DNA of 64,000 nucleotides. It comes from Gonatopus flavifemur (Eukaryota > Arthropoda > Insecta > Hymenoptera > Dryinidae). The position numbers and the translations under genes were made by a program. The notes under the pieces were generated by a model. That model was not told the origin of the DNA and did no database searches. It worked only from the letters and a program-made list of their open reading frames with translations. The stretch is taken from positions 124,001 through 188,000 of the forward strand of contig JAFFJZ010000070.1 in assembly GCA_018340375.1 (NCBI GenBank), read 5' to 3'. This document shows positions 10,715 to 21,703 of this stretch, in pieces. Position 1 is the stretch's first letter; each line of letters begins with the position of its first letter.

Positions 10715-11975
10715 AGTTTCCGGCCTGACCAAGAGATGGCGCCACTAGGCCTACCTTGAGGTGGCGTTCTATAGTACCATCCTTAGATGGCTTGTAGCTA
10801 TAGTTTCAGTCCGATCGCCATGTTAGTTTAGTTTTGAGAGCACGCTGACCAAGACGCCTCTGTGTTTTTCGTAGAAATGGAAAAGCTGGAAAATTGTGCT
10901 GTCATCAAATACTTTTATTTGAAGAGGTTAACGCCGAAGGAAATTGAAGAAGAGATGGACTCAACACTGGGGACATCCTCCCCATCATATTCAACCGTTA
11001 AGCAGTGGGTTTCCGAGTTTAAAAAGGGTCGTGTGAGCACCTCTGATGAGCCTCGCTCAGGACGCCCCATTGAGGTCACAACTCCAGATATGATCGAAAA
11101 AATCCATCAAATAGTGCTGAAAGATCGCCGATTAAAAGTTCGTGAGATAGCTGAGACCTGTAAGATGTCATATAAACGTGTACAAAATATTTTGCACCAA
11201 CATTTGTATATGGAAAAGCTCTGTGCAAGATGGGTGCCGCGTTTGCTAACAGTCGACCAAAAATTGATTCGAAAGAACATTTCTACCGCCAATTTGGCGT
11301 TGTATAAGCGTAATCCAAGCAAATTTTTGCGACGATTCGTAACCGTTGACGAAACTTGGGTCCACCACTACACTCCTGAAACCAAAGAACAGTCTAAACA
11401 GTGGATTGGACCAGGGGAACCAACTCCAAAGGAGGCAAAAACAATTTTTTCGGCGAACAAGGTTATGGCTACTGTTTTTTGGGATGCAAGAGGTATTATA
11501 TACATTGATTACCTTGCAAAGGGTAAAACTATCACTGGTCAATACTACGCAGACTTATTGCAACGTTTGAGCCACGAAGTAAAAATTAAACGACCTCATC
11601 TGGCGAAGAAAAAAATCTTGTTTCATCACGATAACGCACCAGCGCACACGTCAATCGTTGCGATGGCTAAAATCAACGATCTGAAGTTTGAATTAATGCC
11701 GCACCCTCCCTACTCTCCAGACCTAGCCCCGAGTGACTATTATCTGTTTCCTAACCTCAAAAAATGGCTTGGTAGTAAGAGATTTGCGGACAATGAAGAA
11801 GTAATCGAACCTGTAAATGGGTATTTTGAGGAGCTTGACGAATCAGTCTATAGAGATGGCATTACTAGACTAGAACACCGCTATGAGAAATGTATCAGCC
11901 TTGGAGGAGATTATGTTGAGAAATAAAAAAAAAAAATTCCTAAAAACGTTGTTTTTCTTGGTCAGGCCGGAAACT
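10715..11975 (+). mobile_element. mariner transposon, about 1.26 kb
   Basis: The inverted ends AGTTTCCGGCCTGACCAAG (left) and CTTGGTCAGGCCGGAAACT (right) are perfect over 19 bases, with TA outside (11976-11977; left TA at 10712-10713 plus one extra A). Size, ends and single gene are those of a canonical mariner. It is inserted downstream of the Transib coding region. Confidence 0.92.
10877..11926 (+). CDS. mariner transposase, apparently intact
   Basis: A 349-residue frame from ATG at 10877 (the frame is open upstream, but MEKLEN is the family-like start). The N-terminal paired-type HTH region leads to EPRSGRP and the hinge WVPRLLT (WVPHLLT in most mariners). The catalytic domain has VTVDETW (first Asp), [11 protein letters not shown] (second Asp) and [14 protein letters not shown] (third Asp). 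I count 34 residues between the second and third, the DD34D signature. No stop or frameshift interrupts it, and length matches the family (about 345-350). The enzyme binds the terminal repeats and cuts and pastes the element at TA sites in the nucleus. The near-perfect ends and clean frame suggest a young copy. Confidence 0.95.
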   Translation: MEKLENCAVIKYFYLKRLTPKEIEEEMDSTLGTSSPSYSTVKQWVSEFKKGRVSTSDEPRSGRPIEVTTPDMIEKIHQIVLKDRRLKVREIAETCKMSYKRVQNILHQHLYMEKLCARWVPRLLTVDQKLIRKNISTANLALYKRNPSKFLRRFVTVDETWVHHYTPETKEQSKQWIGPGEPTPKEAKTIFSANKVMATVFWDARGIIYIDYLAKGKTITGQYYADLLQRLSHEVKIKRPHLAKKKILFHHDNAPAHTSIVAMAKINDLKFELMPHPPYSPDLAPSDYYLFPNLKKWLGSKRFADNEEVIEPVNGYFEELDESVYRDGITRLEHRYEKCISLGGDYVEK

Positions 11976-12059
11976 TATCAATCCACCCTCGTAATTCAGT
12001 TCAAGATTTTGAAGAAAAATCTGAATCCAGATCCGTATTTGGCGGCTTCCAAAGACTGT

Positions 12060-12300
12060 CCGGAAACGGGTTTCAGGCTAATCGAAATCATTTCAACATT
12101 TATGTCCGTCATATTGAATTCGCCATCTTGAATTCTGAAAATCTGATTGCGAATTCGTAATCAGCGATCCAAAAAACTCTCCCAGGACGAGTTTCAGGCA
12201 AATCGGAGTGATTTTGACATTTCCGTCCGCCATATTGGATCCGTCATCTTGAATTCGGAAAATCTGACTACAGATTCGTAATCAGCGATCCCCAAAACCT
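12060..12300 (+). repeat. Two tandem 121-bp repeats
   Basis: The phrase TTTCAGGC.AATCG recurs at 12071 and 12192, and GTAATCAGCGATCC closes both units. The repeats contain GCCATCTTGAATTC-like words. They may be subterminal repeats of the Transib element, since a CACTGTG terminus follows at 12370. Confidence 0.75.
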
Positions 12301-12369
12301 CTCAGTCCAGAACAATGCATGAATTAGACAACGCCTTATAGTTTTGAGCACTTTTTGTGGATTCCGGCC

Positions 12370-12376
12370 CACTGTG
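12370..12376 (+). other. Possible Transib 3' terminus (CACTGTG heptamer)
   Basis: CACTGTG read inward from the right is CACAGTG followed by GGCCGGAATCC. This is the heptamer expected at a Transib end and identical to the V(D)J heptamer. It lies about 475 bases past the transposase stop once the mariner is discounted. No partner CACAGTG end was found upstream, so the element may be truncated at its 5' side. Confidence 0.4.
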
Positions 12377-13416
12377 CAATTCTTCCATGAGTTGCCACTT
12401 GTACACTTTTCATCAATATATTATACTTTCCTTACTCACGTAATTCACTTCATTTGGGCTATCAAACATGTACTATACATTATTCATATACATCATTCTT
12501 TGTTATCAGAACATTACTTGAAACAAAAAAAGCAAAAGGTAGGATATATCACATTTGATTAGCAAGATTTCATTGCTTCAGACTGATAGGATTGAAAACG
12601 TAATTGAAACGTTTGTAGATATTTCTACTTTCCTAACACATTTTCAAAATTTTTATGAACACTTCAGAACCTTTTACAAACATTCAAAAGTTTCTTGAGA
12701 ATACTGTCTGAATGTTATAAAATCATCCGTGATCTGTATGAAGCCTGGAAGGTGGTTAAATGTTTCCTTCTCTTTACGGACAAATTCAAAATGAACTAGG
12801 AGTGAGTCGATTGTAATGATATGAAGACTAATCATTTCCATTGTTCATCGGAAGGCTCTAAAAGCACTCAACAAAAATTATAACGCGAAATTTTGTTTCA
12901 TGTTGGAGAGTCCAAAACAATCCCCGCAGGGGCATAACACTTGTAAACATAGAAACATAACCAAAAAATGAAGAATCACAAATTTGAAGTTATATGTTTT
13001 CAAAAGATGAACCGTGCTTGTGAGTTGAATAAAAGCATGTCATAAATGTCAAAGACAGGCTTCTTACCAAAAAATTTTCAGTATCCATTCGTTATAATGA
13101 AATGGATGACAGGTGGTCGGCACGAAAAAGCAAGATTCACAGTGATTGATTTCAATTTCAATTATTTCATCCAAATTCCATACAACAATATAATGAATTG
13201 CATACACTACTTATAAGCGTGTGTGAAAGTAACTGCACTGGCTTCAAGGGACTTATTATTTGAAATTCTAAAGCTGTTTGTGTGCCATCTACCCGATGAG
13301 CACTAGAAGCATTTCATACGTACGTATTACACGCATGAATGAACCAATATGGAAACTTTTGGTATGATAAGAGCGTGAGAGTAAACTACTTCCAGTGGTC
13401 TCTGTACAGATGACGC
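12377..13416. other. AT-rich stretch without recognisable genes
   Basis: Only short open frames are present and none has recognisable content. I see no terminal repeats or tandem structure. Confidence 0.4.
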
Positions 13417-13424
13417 GGATGAAC

Positions 13425-13635
13425 CAGTGATGCCAGATTCGAGACCGACACCGTTTTTACTCAACCCATTGACCGCTTCCCCTTTCTCCCACCATGCGGA
13501 ATGAGTCGCGCGAGCGACAGAGAAAGAGTGACTATCACACTCTCACTCGCCTGACTTATTCCGCATGGCGGGAGAAAGGGGAAGCGGTCGATGGACAGGG
13601 TAAACGTGGTCTCGGTCTCGAATCTGGCATCACTG
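13425..13635. mobile_element. hAT-type MITE with perfect 8-bp duplication
   Basis: The ends CAGTGATGCCAGATTCGAGA and its exact inverse bound a 211-bp near-palindrome. GGATGAAC is repeated on both sides (13417-13424 and 13636-13643), an 8-bp target duplication typical of hAT transposition. The element is clearly richer in GC than its surroundings. Non-coding. Confidence 0.92.
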
Positions 13636-13869
13636 GGATGAACGTTTGAAATTTCAAATAACAAGTTCATGCCCTTCTCGTCGCAGTGTTGAATTGCAAA
13701 ATTAGACCTCCATTTTTTTAATACTTTTTTGATAGCACTGGATACACATCCCTGCTTAGACAAGCTTATTGAGACCGATTTGAAAAAAAGTTTAATCGGA
13801 ATAAATCTTACTTTTGTACTGACAATTTTTCATTCAATAGGGTATTTTCGTCCAACATTGTTGAATATA

Positions 13870-14570
13870 TTTGAAAAATTCGTTTCTGTGAGATATGGAC
13901 CACTTGATTCAGAATTTTTCGAAACAACAAATGAGTAGATCCTGAGAGTAGGGGTCTTTCAAACTGCACTTACAAATTTTACCAATTGCTTGGAGCAAAT
14001 CGGCGGAGAATTTTCAAAAATTCGTTTCTGTGTGATATAGAACAATCAATTCAGAATCTTCTAAAATGAAAGATGAGTAGGTCAGAAGAGTAAGATTTTT
14101 TTCAAACTGCACTTCGAAATTTTACCAAGCAAATCGATGAAGAATTTTCAGAAATTCGTTTCCATGGGGCATGAACCAATCAATTCAGAATCTTCTGAAG
14201 CGAAAAATAATTACCCAGGCGGCACATAAGAATCCCAAATGAATTTCAAAGAAAGAACTCGTTAAGAACTCTGCTAGAATACAAAGAATCCTTAAAGAGT
14301 TTTTGAAAGAATTTGATTCATTATACATTTGTGAGTGCCGTCAAAATTCGAACTCTTCGTATACTAAAAGAGTTCTTGAAAAGTTATTTTTTCGGAATTC
14401 ATTGGGGATTCTTGTGTGCTGTCTGGGTAAGTCACGGGAGACCGGTTTTTCTCATCCTCGACTTGAGGATTTCACCAAGTGCTGGGTCAAATGACCAAAA
14501 ATTTTTAAAATCCCATTTCCTTGAGATATAGACCAATCAACTGAGAATTTTTTAAACCTCAATATAAATA
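13870..14570 (+). repeat. Four diverged tandem repeats of about 140 bp
   Basis: Units recur near 13876, 14021, 14153 and 14511 with the phrase AAATTCGTTTC..TG..ATAT..ACCAATCAATTCAGAATCTT. After subtracting the MITE at 14214-14427 the last interval is also about 142 bases. The array predates that MITE. Confidence 0.7.
14214..14427. mobile_element. TA-flanked palindromic MITE, 214 bp
   Basis: The ends CCCAGGCGGCACATAAGAAT and ATTCTTGTGTGCTGTCTGGG are inverse with few mismatches. TA flanks both sides (14212-14213, 14428-14429). It interrupts the 140-bp tandem array. Confidence 0.8.
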
Positions 14571-14571
14571 A

Positions 14572-15229
14572 ATCAATCAATTCATAGTTACATGGTAATT
14601 CATGGGTTTTTCCATCTCTAACTACCAAATTTCTCCAAGTCTTGTTTGAGGATGATGAAAAATTTCAATATCATAAACACATTCACAGTTTCACTGCGCT
14701 CAAGGGCCTTTAATATACTAGCACCATAGATTTTCAGAACATCGCAGAATATCATACTTGCGATGTTTCAATTGAAAGATTTTCACAATATTCATAGTAA
14801 AATATTTTATCCTCAATATCTATGGAATCTCGTAGGAATATTTCACCCTAAATGTTCCAAGCGAGGTATTGTGATATTCTGGAAATATTACTAAGACATT
14901 GTGTACTGTGTAGGATATTTGGAACTGACTGAATTAATCCTATTAAAAATTTAATCACATATATTTCTATATTCATCAGCATTTCCCATTTCACGTTTGG
15001 GACTTACACAATCAATCTTATTCAGACAAAAATCGCATTGATTATTACACTTGAATTTCATTGAATTGATTCTGCTGAAAGTCCAGTCTTATTTATTGCT
15101 ATATACATCGACAATTTTAATTGAGTAATTACCTAACGATCCGATTGAAATCAACTTGGATTCATTCTTATATTAGAAATTGACTGAATTAACCCGATTA
15201 GAAATTCAATTCATATCTACATTTCTATA
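14572..15229. other. AT-rich stretch without recognisable genes
   Basis: There is weak internal similarity (ATTGACTGAATTAA-like words near 14925 and 15178, suggesting an old duplication), but no genes or termini that I can support. Confidence 0.35.
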
Positions 15230-16110
15230 TTCATCATCATGTCACGACATCTTATTGCTTCCTCGTTAGAGAGAAGCTTTGTGATCGTTTCGAGGGACCG
15301 AAAATTTTTTGTCTCCAAATTCAAAATCTCTAAGGCCAAAACGTTTCTCTCGACTCGGGGAACAATTTTGGTTTCGTGTCTGTCTGTCTGTCTGTGTGGC
15401 TGTAGCTCCCCTAAGGTTCGTACGCGCATATCTTCCGTTCTGCTTATCCGATCGTTTCGAATTTTTTATCACAATTTCGGACTAGGGTGATAGTGGTCCC
15501 ATATAAGTTTCAACCTGATTCATCCAGAAGAATTGGGTGGATGAGAAGAACTCTGACAAAAAATGAACATTTTACGTACGCGCATATCTCCGCTTTCCAT
15601 TATCCGATTTTGATGAAACTTGAACCACACTCTAGTCATAACCTGAGAGTGATCCCATATAAGTTTCATCCCAATCGGTTGAAAATTGTAGAAAATTTTT
15701 TTTTGCGATCCGCGTTTTTTAGCCATATTTTGGAAGCTTGCCTTCTCTATGTCCCTATTATCCGAATGCCATGGAATTTTGAACATGTTCAATTCACGAG
15801 GTGTTAGTTATATTTTATAAATTTCAAGCAAATCGGACGTGAAGGACGAAAACGGCAAGCACTAAGCTCCGAAACAAAATTTGAAAACTTCGTAAATGCC
15901 GCTATCATGCGGATATTTTCCGTTCCTATCATCCAATCGTTATGAAATTTTCAGCACAGTTCTATGCAGTGCCGATAGTGGCCCCATATAAGTTTCAATC
16001 CAATCGGTTGAAAACTGTGGAAAATATTTTTCTTGTTACCTGCATTATTTCATCCTTTTTCATGTACGAGGAAGCCATGTGCCAATTGGCAGAGTTTTCA
16101 CTCTGATATT
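15230..16110 (+). repeat. Dispersed repeat shared with the 29.4-42.1 kb foldback core
   Basis: The order of phrases here (CTCCAAATTCAAAATCTCTAAGGCCAAAA, ACTCGGGGA, then several CGCGCATATCTTCCGTTC..TATCCGAT units, then GAGGAAGCCATGTGCCAAT) is the same as at 30930-31900. At least three diverged internal units carry ATAGTGG(T/C)CCCATATAAGTTTCA and AATCGGTTGAAAA. No intact coding frame. Confidence 0.75.
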
Positions 16111-16847
16111 AGGAAATCTTTGATATTCAAGGAGCAGAACATTCGTATCGGAGATAAATCTTTCCCATAATTTTGTTTTCCATCATTGAACCTGAGAATC
16201 AATCAATTCAATTAATTAATTTGAATTAATTTCTGAATAATCATTACAACCTGGGGTTGTAATGATTCCTGTATTTCATCAGTCAATGTGAGAGTGTTTT
16301 TTCTTCATGTTTTTCTTTCAAAATATTCGATTTGAAACTTTTCACAACTGTTTCATTCGTATATTGGTGCGTTTATTGGAAAAAAATTTCTCCCATTTGG
16401 CAAGGGGGGGGGGCAGCTGCCCTCCCTTGCCCCCCCCCTCTGGATACGCCCATTTCATGACGTAATGAAAGAGTTCCGTTAGGGGATAATTAATTAGGTT
16501 ACCTATTCAACCTGAATGAATGTTTAATGGGATGTCAATGGGAAGTTTCCCACATCTATTCCTATGAGACGGAGTGGGAAAATTGTAGAATACGAACATC
16601 GAATAAGATCAGATTGGAAATTTTCGGTACGAAAATCTGATTTGATCCAATTGATGAATTGAATGGGTTTGAATGGGATCTTTTCTGTGAGGAACGGAGA
16701 TGGGCAACCTCTTTTTGCCACTGATCAAACATCCATATAGAACAAACAGAAAACCCAATGAATTGTTCCCGACAGAGACTTGTTCATCACTTATATTCTA
16801 GGAACTAACCATCTTTACCTGCAAAATTTGATATCAGCAATTTTCTA

Positions 16848-17950
16848 CACTGTAAAAAAATTTCACCGGAAAATTCCAGTACATGTACTGGAAGTCATTA
16901 ACCTGTACATGTACCGGAAAATTTCAGCACATTTGTACTGCAAAAATTCAGTGCAAACGTTATGGAATTCCCGCATCAAAACTGGAAATTTTCTGAGCCT
17001 CGGTACTGGAATTTTTCAGTACACGAGCTGGACTTTTCCAGGACATGTACTGGAAAATTAATGCTGAAAATATCCATGAAAATTGAAAAAAAATTGCTCA
17101 CGCAAAGTGATTTTGCAGGGTCCTTGTGTTCCAAGATGATTGAGAAACTTTTGATCGTTCATTTGGATGGACAGAAACTCATGTCTACCTAACAGGATTT
17201 GAACCCACACTTTTCTACCTGCCTACCAACTGAAACCTAAGACCTAACCGATGAGCTATAGCGCGACATGTTGGAAGGCCAGCTTGGGTTACTACATATG
17301 CTTCATATCTAGAACACAAGAGGATAAGTCTTGGAAAAACCTCATATATCAATTTCATTGGCTACAATTACAATTATTATTCAAAATCTCAATCAGGAAA
17401 TTTTTAATATAAAGACTTGAAATTTTTCCTGCCAGAAATGACGAAGTCCAATAGAAGTGGAAAATTTCAGTGCAACAGTGATTAAATTCCGTTGCATAGC
17501 AACTGGAAAATTCCATCACACGACCTGAAAATTGCAGTTCAAAACCTGTATAATTCAATTGCATAGTAACTGGAAAATTCCATCACAAAACCTGAGAATT
17601 GCAGTTGAAAACCTGTATAATTCCAGTATACCAACGATTAGGTTTTTTTTTCTAAATTCCAAATTTTTTCTCAAGTCCTTTTTGAGGGAATATTTTTTTT
17701 TGGTGCACAAGAACTATAAAATTGTAGTACGAGCCGGTAAAATTTTCGCGAAATCATGGCAAAATTTCAGTACATCATCTCAAACTTGAAAATTCCAGTA
17801 CAATGACTGAATTTTCAGTTATGCTTGGTAAATTTTCAGTAACGTAACAACAAAATCTCTGTACATGTACTGGAATATCCATATTCCAGTACTAGCACTG
17901 GAAATTTCCAGTCCAGTTGCACAGTAAATTTCCAGTTTTTTTTTACAGTG
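16848..17950 (-). mobile_element. 1.1-kb TA-flanked element with tRNA-like module (copy 2, inverted)
   Basis: This is the reverse complement of the element at 5309-6410: same ends (CACTGTAAAAA / TTTTTACAGTG), 1103 versus 1102 bases, TA on both sides (16846-16847, 17951-17952). The pair form a near-identical inverted repeat 10.4 kb apart. It lies just outside the right terminus of the proposed hAT. Confidence 0.9.
17196..17259 (-). promoter_or_regulatory. tRNA-like A and B box pair (copy 2)
   Basis: Inverted counterpart of the module at 6000-6063. The B box complement reads GGATTTGAACC and the A box complement CCGATGAGCTA on the plus strand. Confidence 0.5.
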
Positions 17951-17954
17951 TATT

Positions 17955-18740
17955 AGAGCCTATTCAGAATGTTTGTGGAAGGCGGCGATCGATTCGAATG
18001 GAAATTTCCCATACGGACCCATTCAACGTGTATTTTGAGGAATTTTCCAATTCTTTCTGATAAGAGCCAATCCCTGGTTAGAAGAATTTATTGAATCTGA
18101 GGAATGAAATTTCATGAGATTTGGCCAGAACATTGTCCAAGTTTCGATTAGGCTTGGATTCAACCAGATTCACATTCAGAGAATTCATTCTCCTGATCAA
18201 ATCTCATTGAGAAAGCGTCGTATGAGATTTATTCAGAACATTGTCTGAGATTCAATGTGATCGAGTGAGATTTGGCGAGAATAAATAGATTTTCTCAATC
18301 AGGGATATAGAAAACTTCCCATTGCCTCCCATTACACATTCGTTGGAAACCAATGATAATCCCAATTGGATATTCTTATAAGGAACTTATTTATTACCTG
18401 AATCCTGGAAACAACCTATTCCTGCCCATATAATTCGATGTCAAAAATTTCTCATTCAAACTTATTCAGAGTCAATATGAAAGACTGCGACAGATTCAAA
18501 TGGAAATTCGCTATACGAACTCATTCAACACTGATCTCGTGAAATTTTCCTATTCATCCTTGTCAGACCGGATGGGAAATTCCCTAATGCTGCCTATGAA
18601 ATATTCGCTGGGAACAATCAGTAATTGAAATCGGTTACTTCCTAGAGGGACACATTCATTCCCTTTATCCTAGAAACAACCTATCCCTGCCCATAGAATT
18701 CGGTTCCAGAAATTTCCCATTGAAACTGATTTAGAAGTTT
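17955..18740. repeat. Two diverged tandem repeats of about 271 bp
   Basis: ATTCGAATGGAAATTTCCCATACGG..CATTCAAC in the first unit corresponds to ATTCAAATGGAAATTCGCTATACG..CATTCAAC in the second (near 18500). Both units end with CTAGAAACAACCTAT-like words. The spacing is about 271 bases after subtracting the MITE at 18072-18304. Confidence 0.65.
18072..18304. mobile_element. MITE with CCCTGGTTA-type termini (copy 2)
   Basis: CCCTGGTTAGAAGAATT at the left and TCTCAATCAGGG at the right. It shares internal phrases with 3267-3503 and interrupts the first 271-bp repeat unit. Confidence 0.75.
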
Positions 18741-19205
18741 GATTCATTCCCATTTGATTTTTTTTTTTCAATGGGAATGAACGGTGAACGACCAAATGTG
18801 AAAGCTATTTGTTCATTTTCAAGCTGTAATTTGCTTCACTAATGCTGAAAAGATTTTTGTCAAGTCATGTGTTTCTCATATATCTTTTGCGCTCTTCCTG
18901 AAACTATAATCAGAATTCGAGATATTTTACATACAAATCCAGTATGGCGTTTTTGATTTGAAAAAACCTGAAAAACTGGACGTCATTTTTTTGAGTTCCA
19001 CGTTTCCACCTCGATAAAATGTAGACAGTAACGAATAAGCTCAACTATCGGTGCATAAAATAGTTTGCCTATAAAAACCTACCATAGTGGAACTTCAAAA
19101 ATCAATATAGCGGCCAGGATATGACATAAATACCTTGAAAAGAGGTATAAATTCAATATTTGCCACAACCTACACTTGAAATATATTTTTCATGTGTTCC
19201 TCGTC
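18741..19205. other. Stretch without recognisable features
   Basis: AT-rich; no repeats or gene content that I can support. Confidence 0.4.
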
Positions 19206-19239
19206 AGTCAATCATACATATTGAGAGGAAATATCCTTT

Positions 19240-19756
19240 TTTCCAGGGAACCAATAGTTATTGTTTCTCGAAATAAATGAACACTTGATTTTGTTTAATA
19301 CGAGATATATTTGCACTACGTTATGCAACAGCGCTAGAATGTTGAGCGGTAATTGGGACGTGACGAGCACGCGGCACACGAATCGACACACACGAAAATT
19401 ATTGAGACCGATGAAACAATCGCCACTAACAAATGTCTCCAATAGAAAAGACCTCCCACAGGTCATCCAAACACCCGAATCGACGTTACCCGAGAACAGT
19501 CCTTCGTTCTCCGCACAAATATAGTATAGAAAAACCACTTTAGTCTTCTCCGCGCACGACGGCCATATTGCCATCGATCAGGCCTCAACGATGCCTTTCC
19601 TCGTTGATCGATAATCACACACTGCCCTATCTTCCCGCTTCGCTATTCTGATTCGCGTGCGTTCTGGAAATTTCGGTTGTTGCTAGTCGCACTCTGATTG
19701 GCTCTTACAGTTTGGCCATCCTGGCTATTGAGTCGACCTCGTGCCAATTCCGTTAC
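19240..19756 (-). mobile_element. Possible solo LTR (minus strand)
   Basis: Read on the minus strand the segment begins TGTAACGGAATTGGC near 19756. It runs through a GC-richer block, and near 19240 passes AACAATAACTA followed by TTGGTTCCCTGG, which resembles an LTR end plus a primer-binding site. The 120-residue minus-strand frame at 19574-19212 has no recognisable domain. Alternatively this is a host CpG-rich promoter. I could not find a convincing target duplication. Confidence 0.35.
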
Positions 19757-19839
19757 AATAATTGTTCACTGCTTTGAAAAACATATTTTTTTCATCAATA
19801 CATAAAATTTAATTGTTACCATAAGTAAAATACAATAGA

Positions 19840-20025
19840 AGGTTCAGCACCTCCGTGAACCTGGCCCCACAATATGAAGAAAAAACTTTTTTTTATGCGG
19901 AACGTTTGTACTCAGTTTGTACTTGATTGTACCATCCGTTTTCTCGCTCGTACCTCAAAATTAGAGGCAAAAAAAGGGTTTTTAAGAGACGGCCCCCCGA
20001 TGCGTCCGGTTTAGATGATCGACTA
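19840..20025 (-). repeat. Dispersed repeat, empty-site paralogue of 28370-28825
   Basis: The minus strand matches 28370-28512 plus 28786-28825: GGCCAGGTTCACGGAGGT, TGTACTTGATT..ACC, and AAAGGGTTTT.AAGAG..GGCCCCCC on the plus strand here. The 270-bp palindromic MITE of the other copy is absent, so this copy shows the pre-insertion state. Confidence 0.7.
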
Positions 20026-20723
20026 TTCATTCAAAAGGGCATCATCCCTAAATAAGTGTATCACCATTGATTTTGTTTGTACCCTTGAGGAGGCTCAGTC
20101 AGAGTTTTTTTTAGTTGGCCCCCGATGGGGTGGATTTAAAAAAGCAATATATCATTGGAGAGGAGATGGGCTCTACTTGATTGTATCACAAATTATTTTT
20201 ATGATGGGCCTCAAGAAATGGGACTTATGGGGCCCAAAAGATTTGTATGGGTCATAAGCGATTCCATTCGTCTTCAAAAGGGAGAGAGACGATGGGTACT
20301 TTAATATGATTCAAAACCTTGGGATTTCGGTCCGAAAAAATCGAACCCAGAGCATGAGAGAATTCGTATGTGCGGAAAGTTAACTTCATTGTATCTCAAT
20401 GAGTAGTGAGCTCATCGATAATTCTTTGAATTGTCAATAGATTCCGTCTGAATTGATTGTTGTCATTGTTCATATGGACAAGTACTTTGAGTCGGGGTAA
20501 CTTTCATTAGTCTTTGATGGAACCAGCAAAGCGGCCGGACATATTTGGAAATTTGATACCTTGGGCGAATTCTGAAATGAGGAGGCGTAAATTGTTTTTC
20601 CATGTATTTTAGTGAGGGTCGTTGGAACTAATGCCACCTAGGATTTCGCTCAGGACTCAAACTCAGGAGGACCGACATGTTTTATTCCTACACAATTCAA
20701 TTGTACCCCCCCCCCCCCCCCAT
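20026..20723. other. Stretch without recognisable genes, ending in a poly-C tract
   Basis: No supported gene. A run of C at 20706-20721 immediately precedes the transposon at 20728. Confidence 0.45.
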
Positions 20724-21703
20724 ATACGGGGCAAAATTTCTCAAGCGTACCAGCTCAAAAATTGTTGTTAAATGTAGTACTAGTTAGTGACTTTTATTCC
20801 TATGAAGGATTTTGCTCTGGTACCTTTGGTTATCAAACTACAGGGGTCCAAAATTCACAGATTTCGTTTAATCATCTCTTTTGAAGATATAATTTCTTAA
20901 ATTACATTTTTTTATGAAATTATTTTCGATATTGTTTTTCGTAGCTTCTTTTTCTGTTCTTTACAATGGCGTGACCCGTTTTTTGTGAGAAAAAATTTTT
21001 TCCAACAAATTTAGTGAGTTTGAAGTTATTTTTGCATTTTTTTTCAATTCCGACAATTTTGAAAATCTTTTAAGTTAGCTCATCTGAAAGCTGGATACTT
21101 TAGCTTCGGAACCGTGTAGGAGAAATTATGGGAAGAAAATTTTATCTGGCATTCGCAACGGTTTGAAGCGTGCGTGTCGCATATTCCTATTATCCCCTGA
21201 TACGGTTCGTCATACTGTTGACGCGGAATACAAGTGAAACGAACTGTTTTTCAATAAAATATGATTTTTTAATCATGCCAATGATTTCATACAATGTAAC
21301 CGTACCATTATATTATCAAACTTTGTCAATAACAGCTTTTGAAATTATGAGACATAATCATGAATAAATACACATAATATAATAAATATGGGATAACTCT
21401 GCTTGAAGCAGTATATTTAGCGCAATTTCTTATTCGTATTAATTTTTTTTTAATTCTCATCTTCGGGAAAACATCTACATTCAATGATGACGAAAATACT
21501 CCCTGTGCGAAAAAACCAATGGAAACCGATAGGCGAAATCCTAATGGAATCAATGATATCCTATCGGTTTCTATGCGGTTATTGTCACAGGACCCAAGGG
21601 TTTCTATGAGATTCTAAGTGGAATCTGATGTTCCATGGGTTTCTATCAGCATGATCGGCAAAACCTGATTAATTCTGATAGGAATAAAATGGCCTATCGG
21701 TTT

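Larger units (their letters stand above)
867..16454 (-). mobile_element. hAT transposon, expanded by nested insertions (hypothesis)
   Basis: The left terminus at 867 reads CATGGGCGTATCCAG followed by a G-rich run. The right terminus at 16440-16454 is its near-perfect inverse (CTGGATACGCCCATT). The 8 bases outside each end are TCCTGACG (859-866) and TCATGACG (16455-16462), a 7/8 match, as expected for an hAT 8-bp target duplication. A hAT transposase gene sits directly inside the left end, reading leftward. At 15.6 kb this is far longer than a usual hAT (roughly 3-5 kb), and the excess is accounted for by recognisable later insertions (Transib, mariner, several MITEs, tandem repeats). Alternatively the two ends belong to different hAT copies and the flank match is chance. 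Confidence 0.5.
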
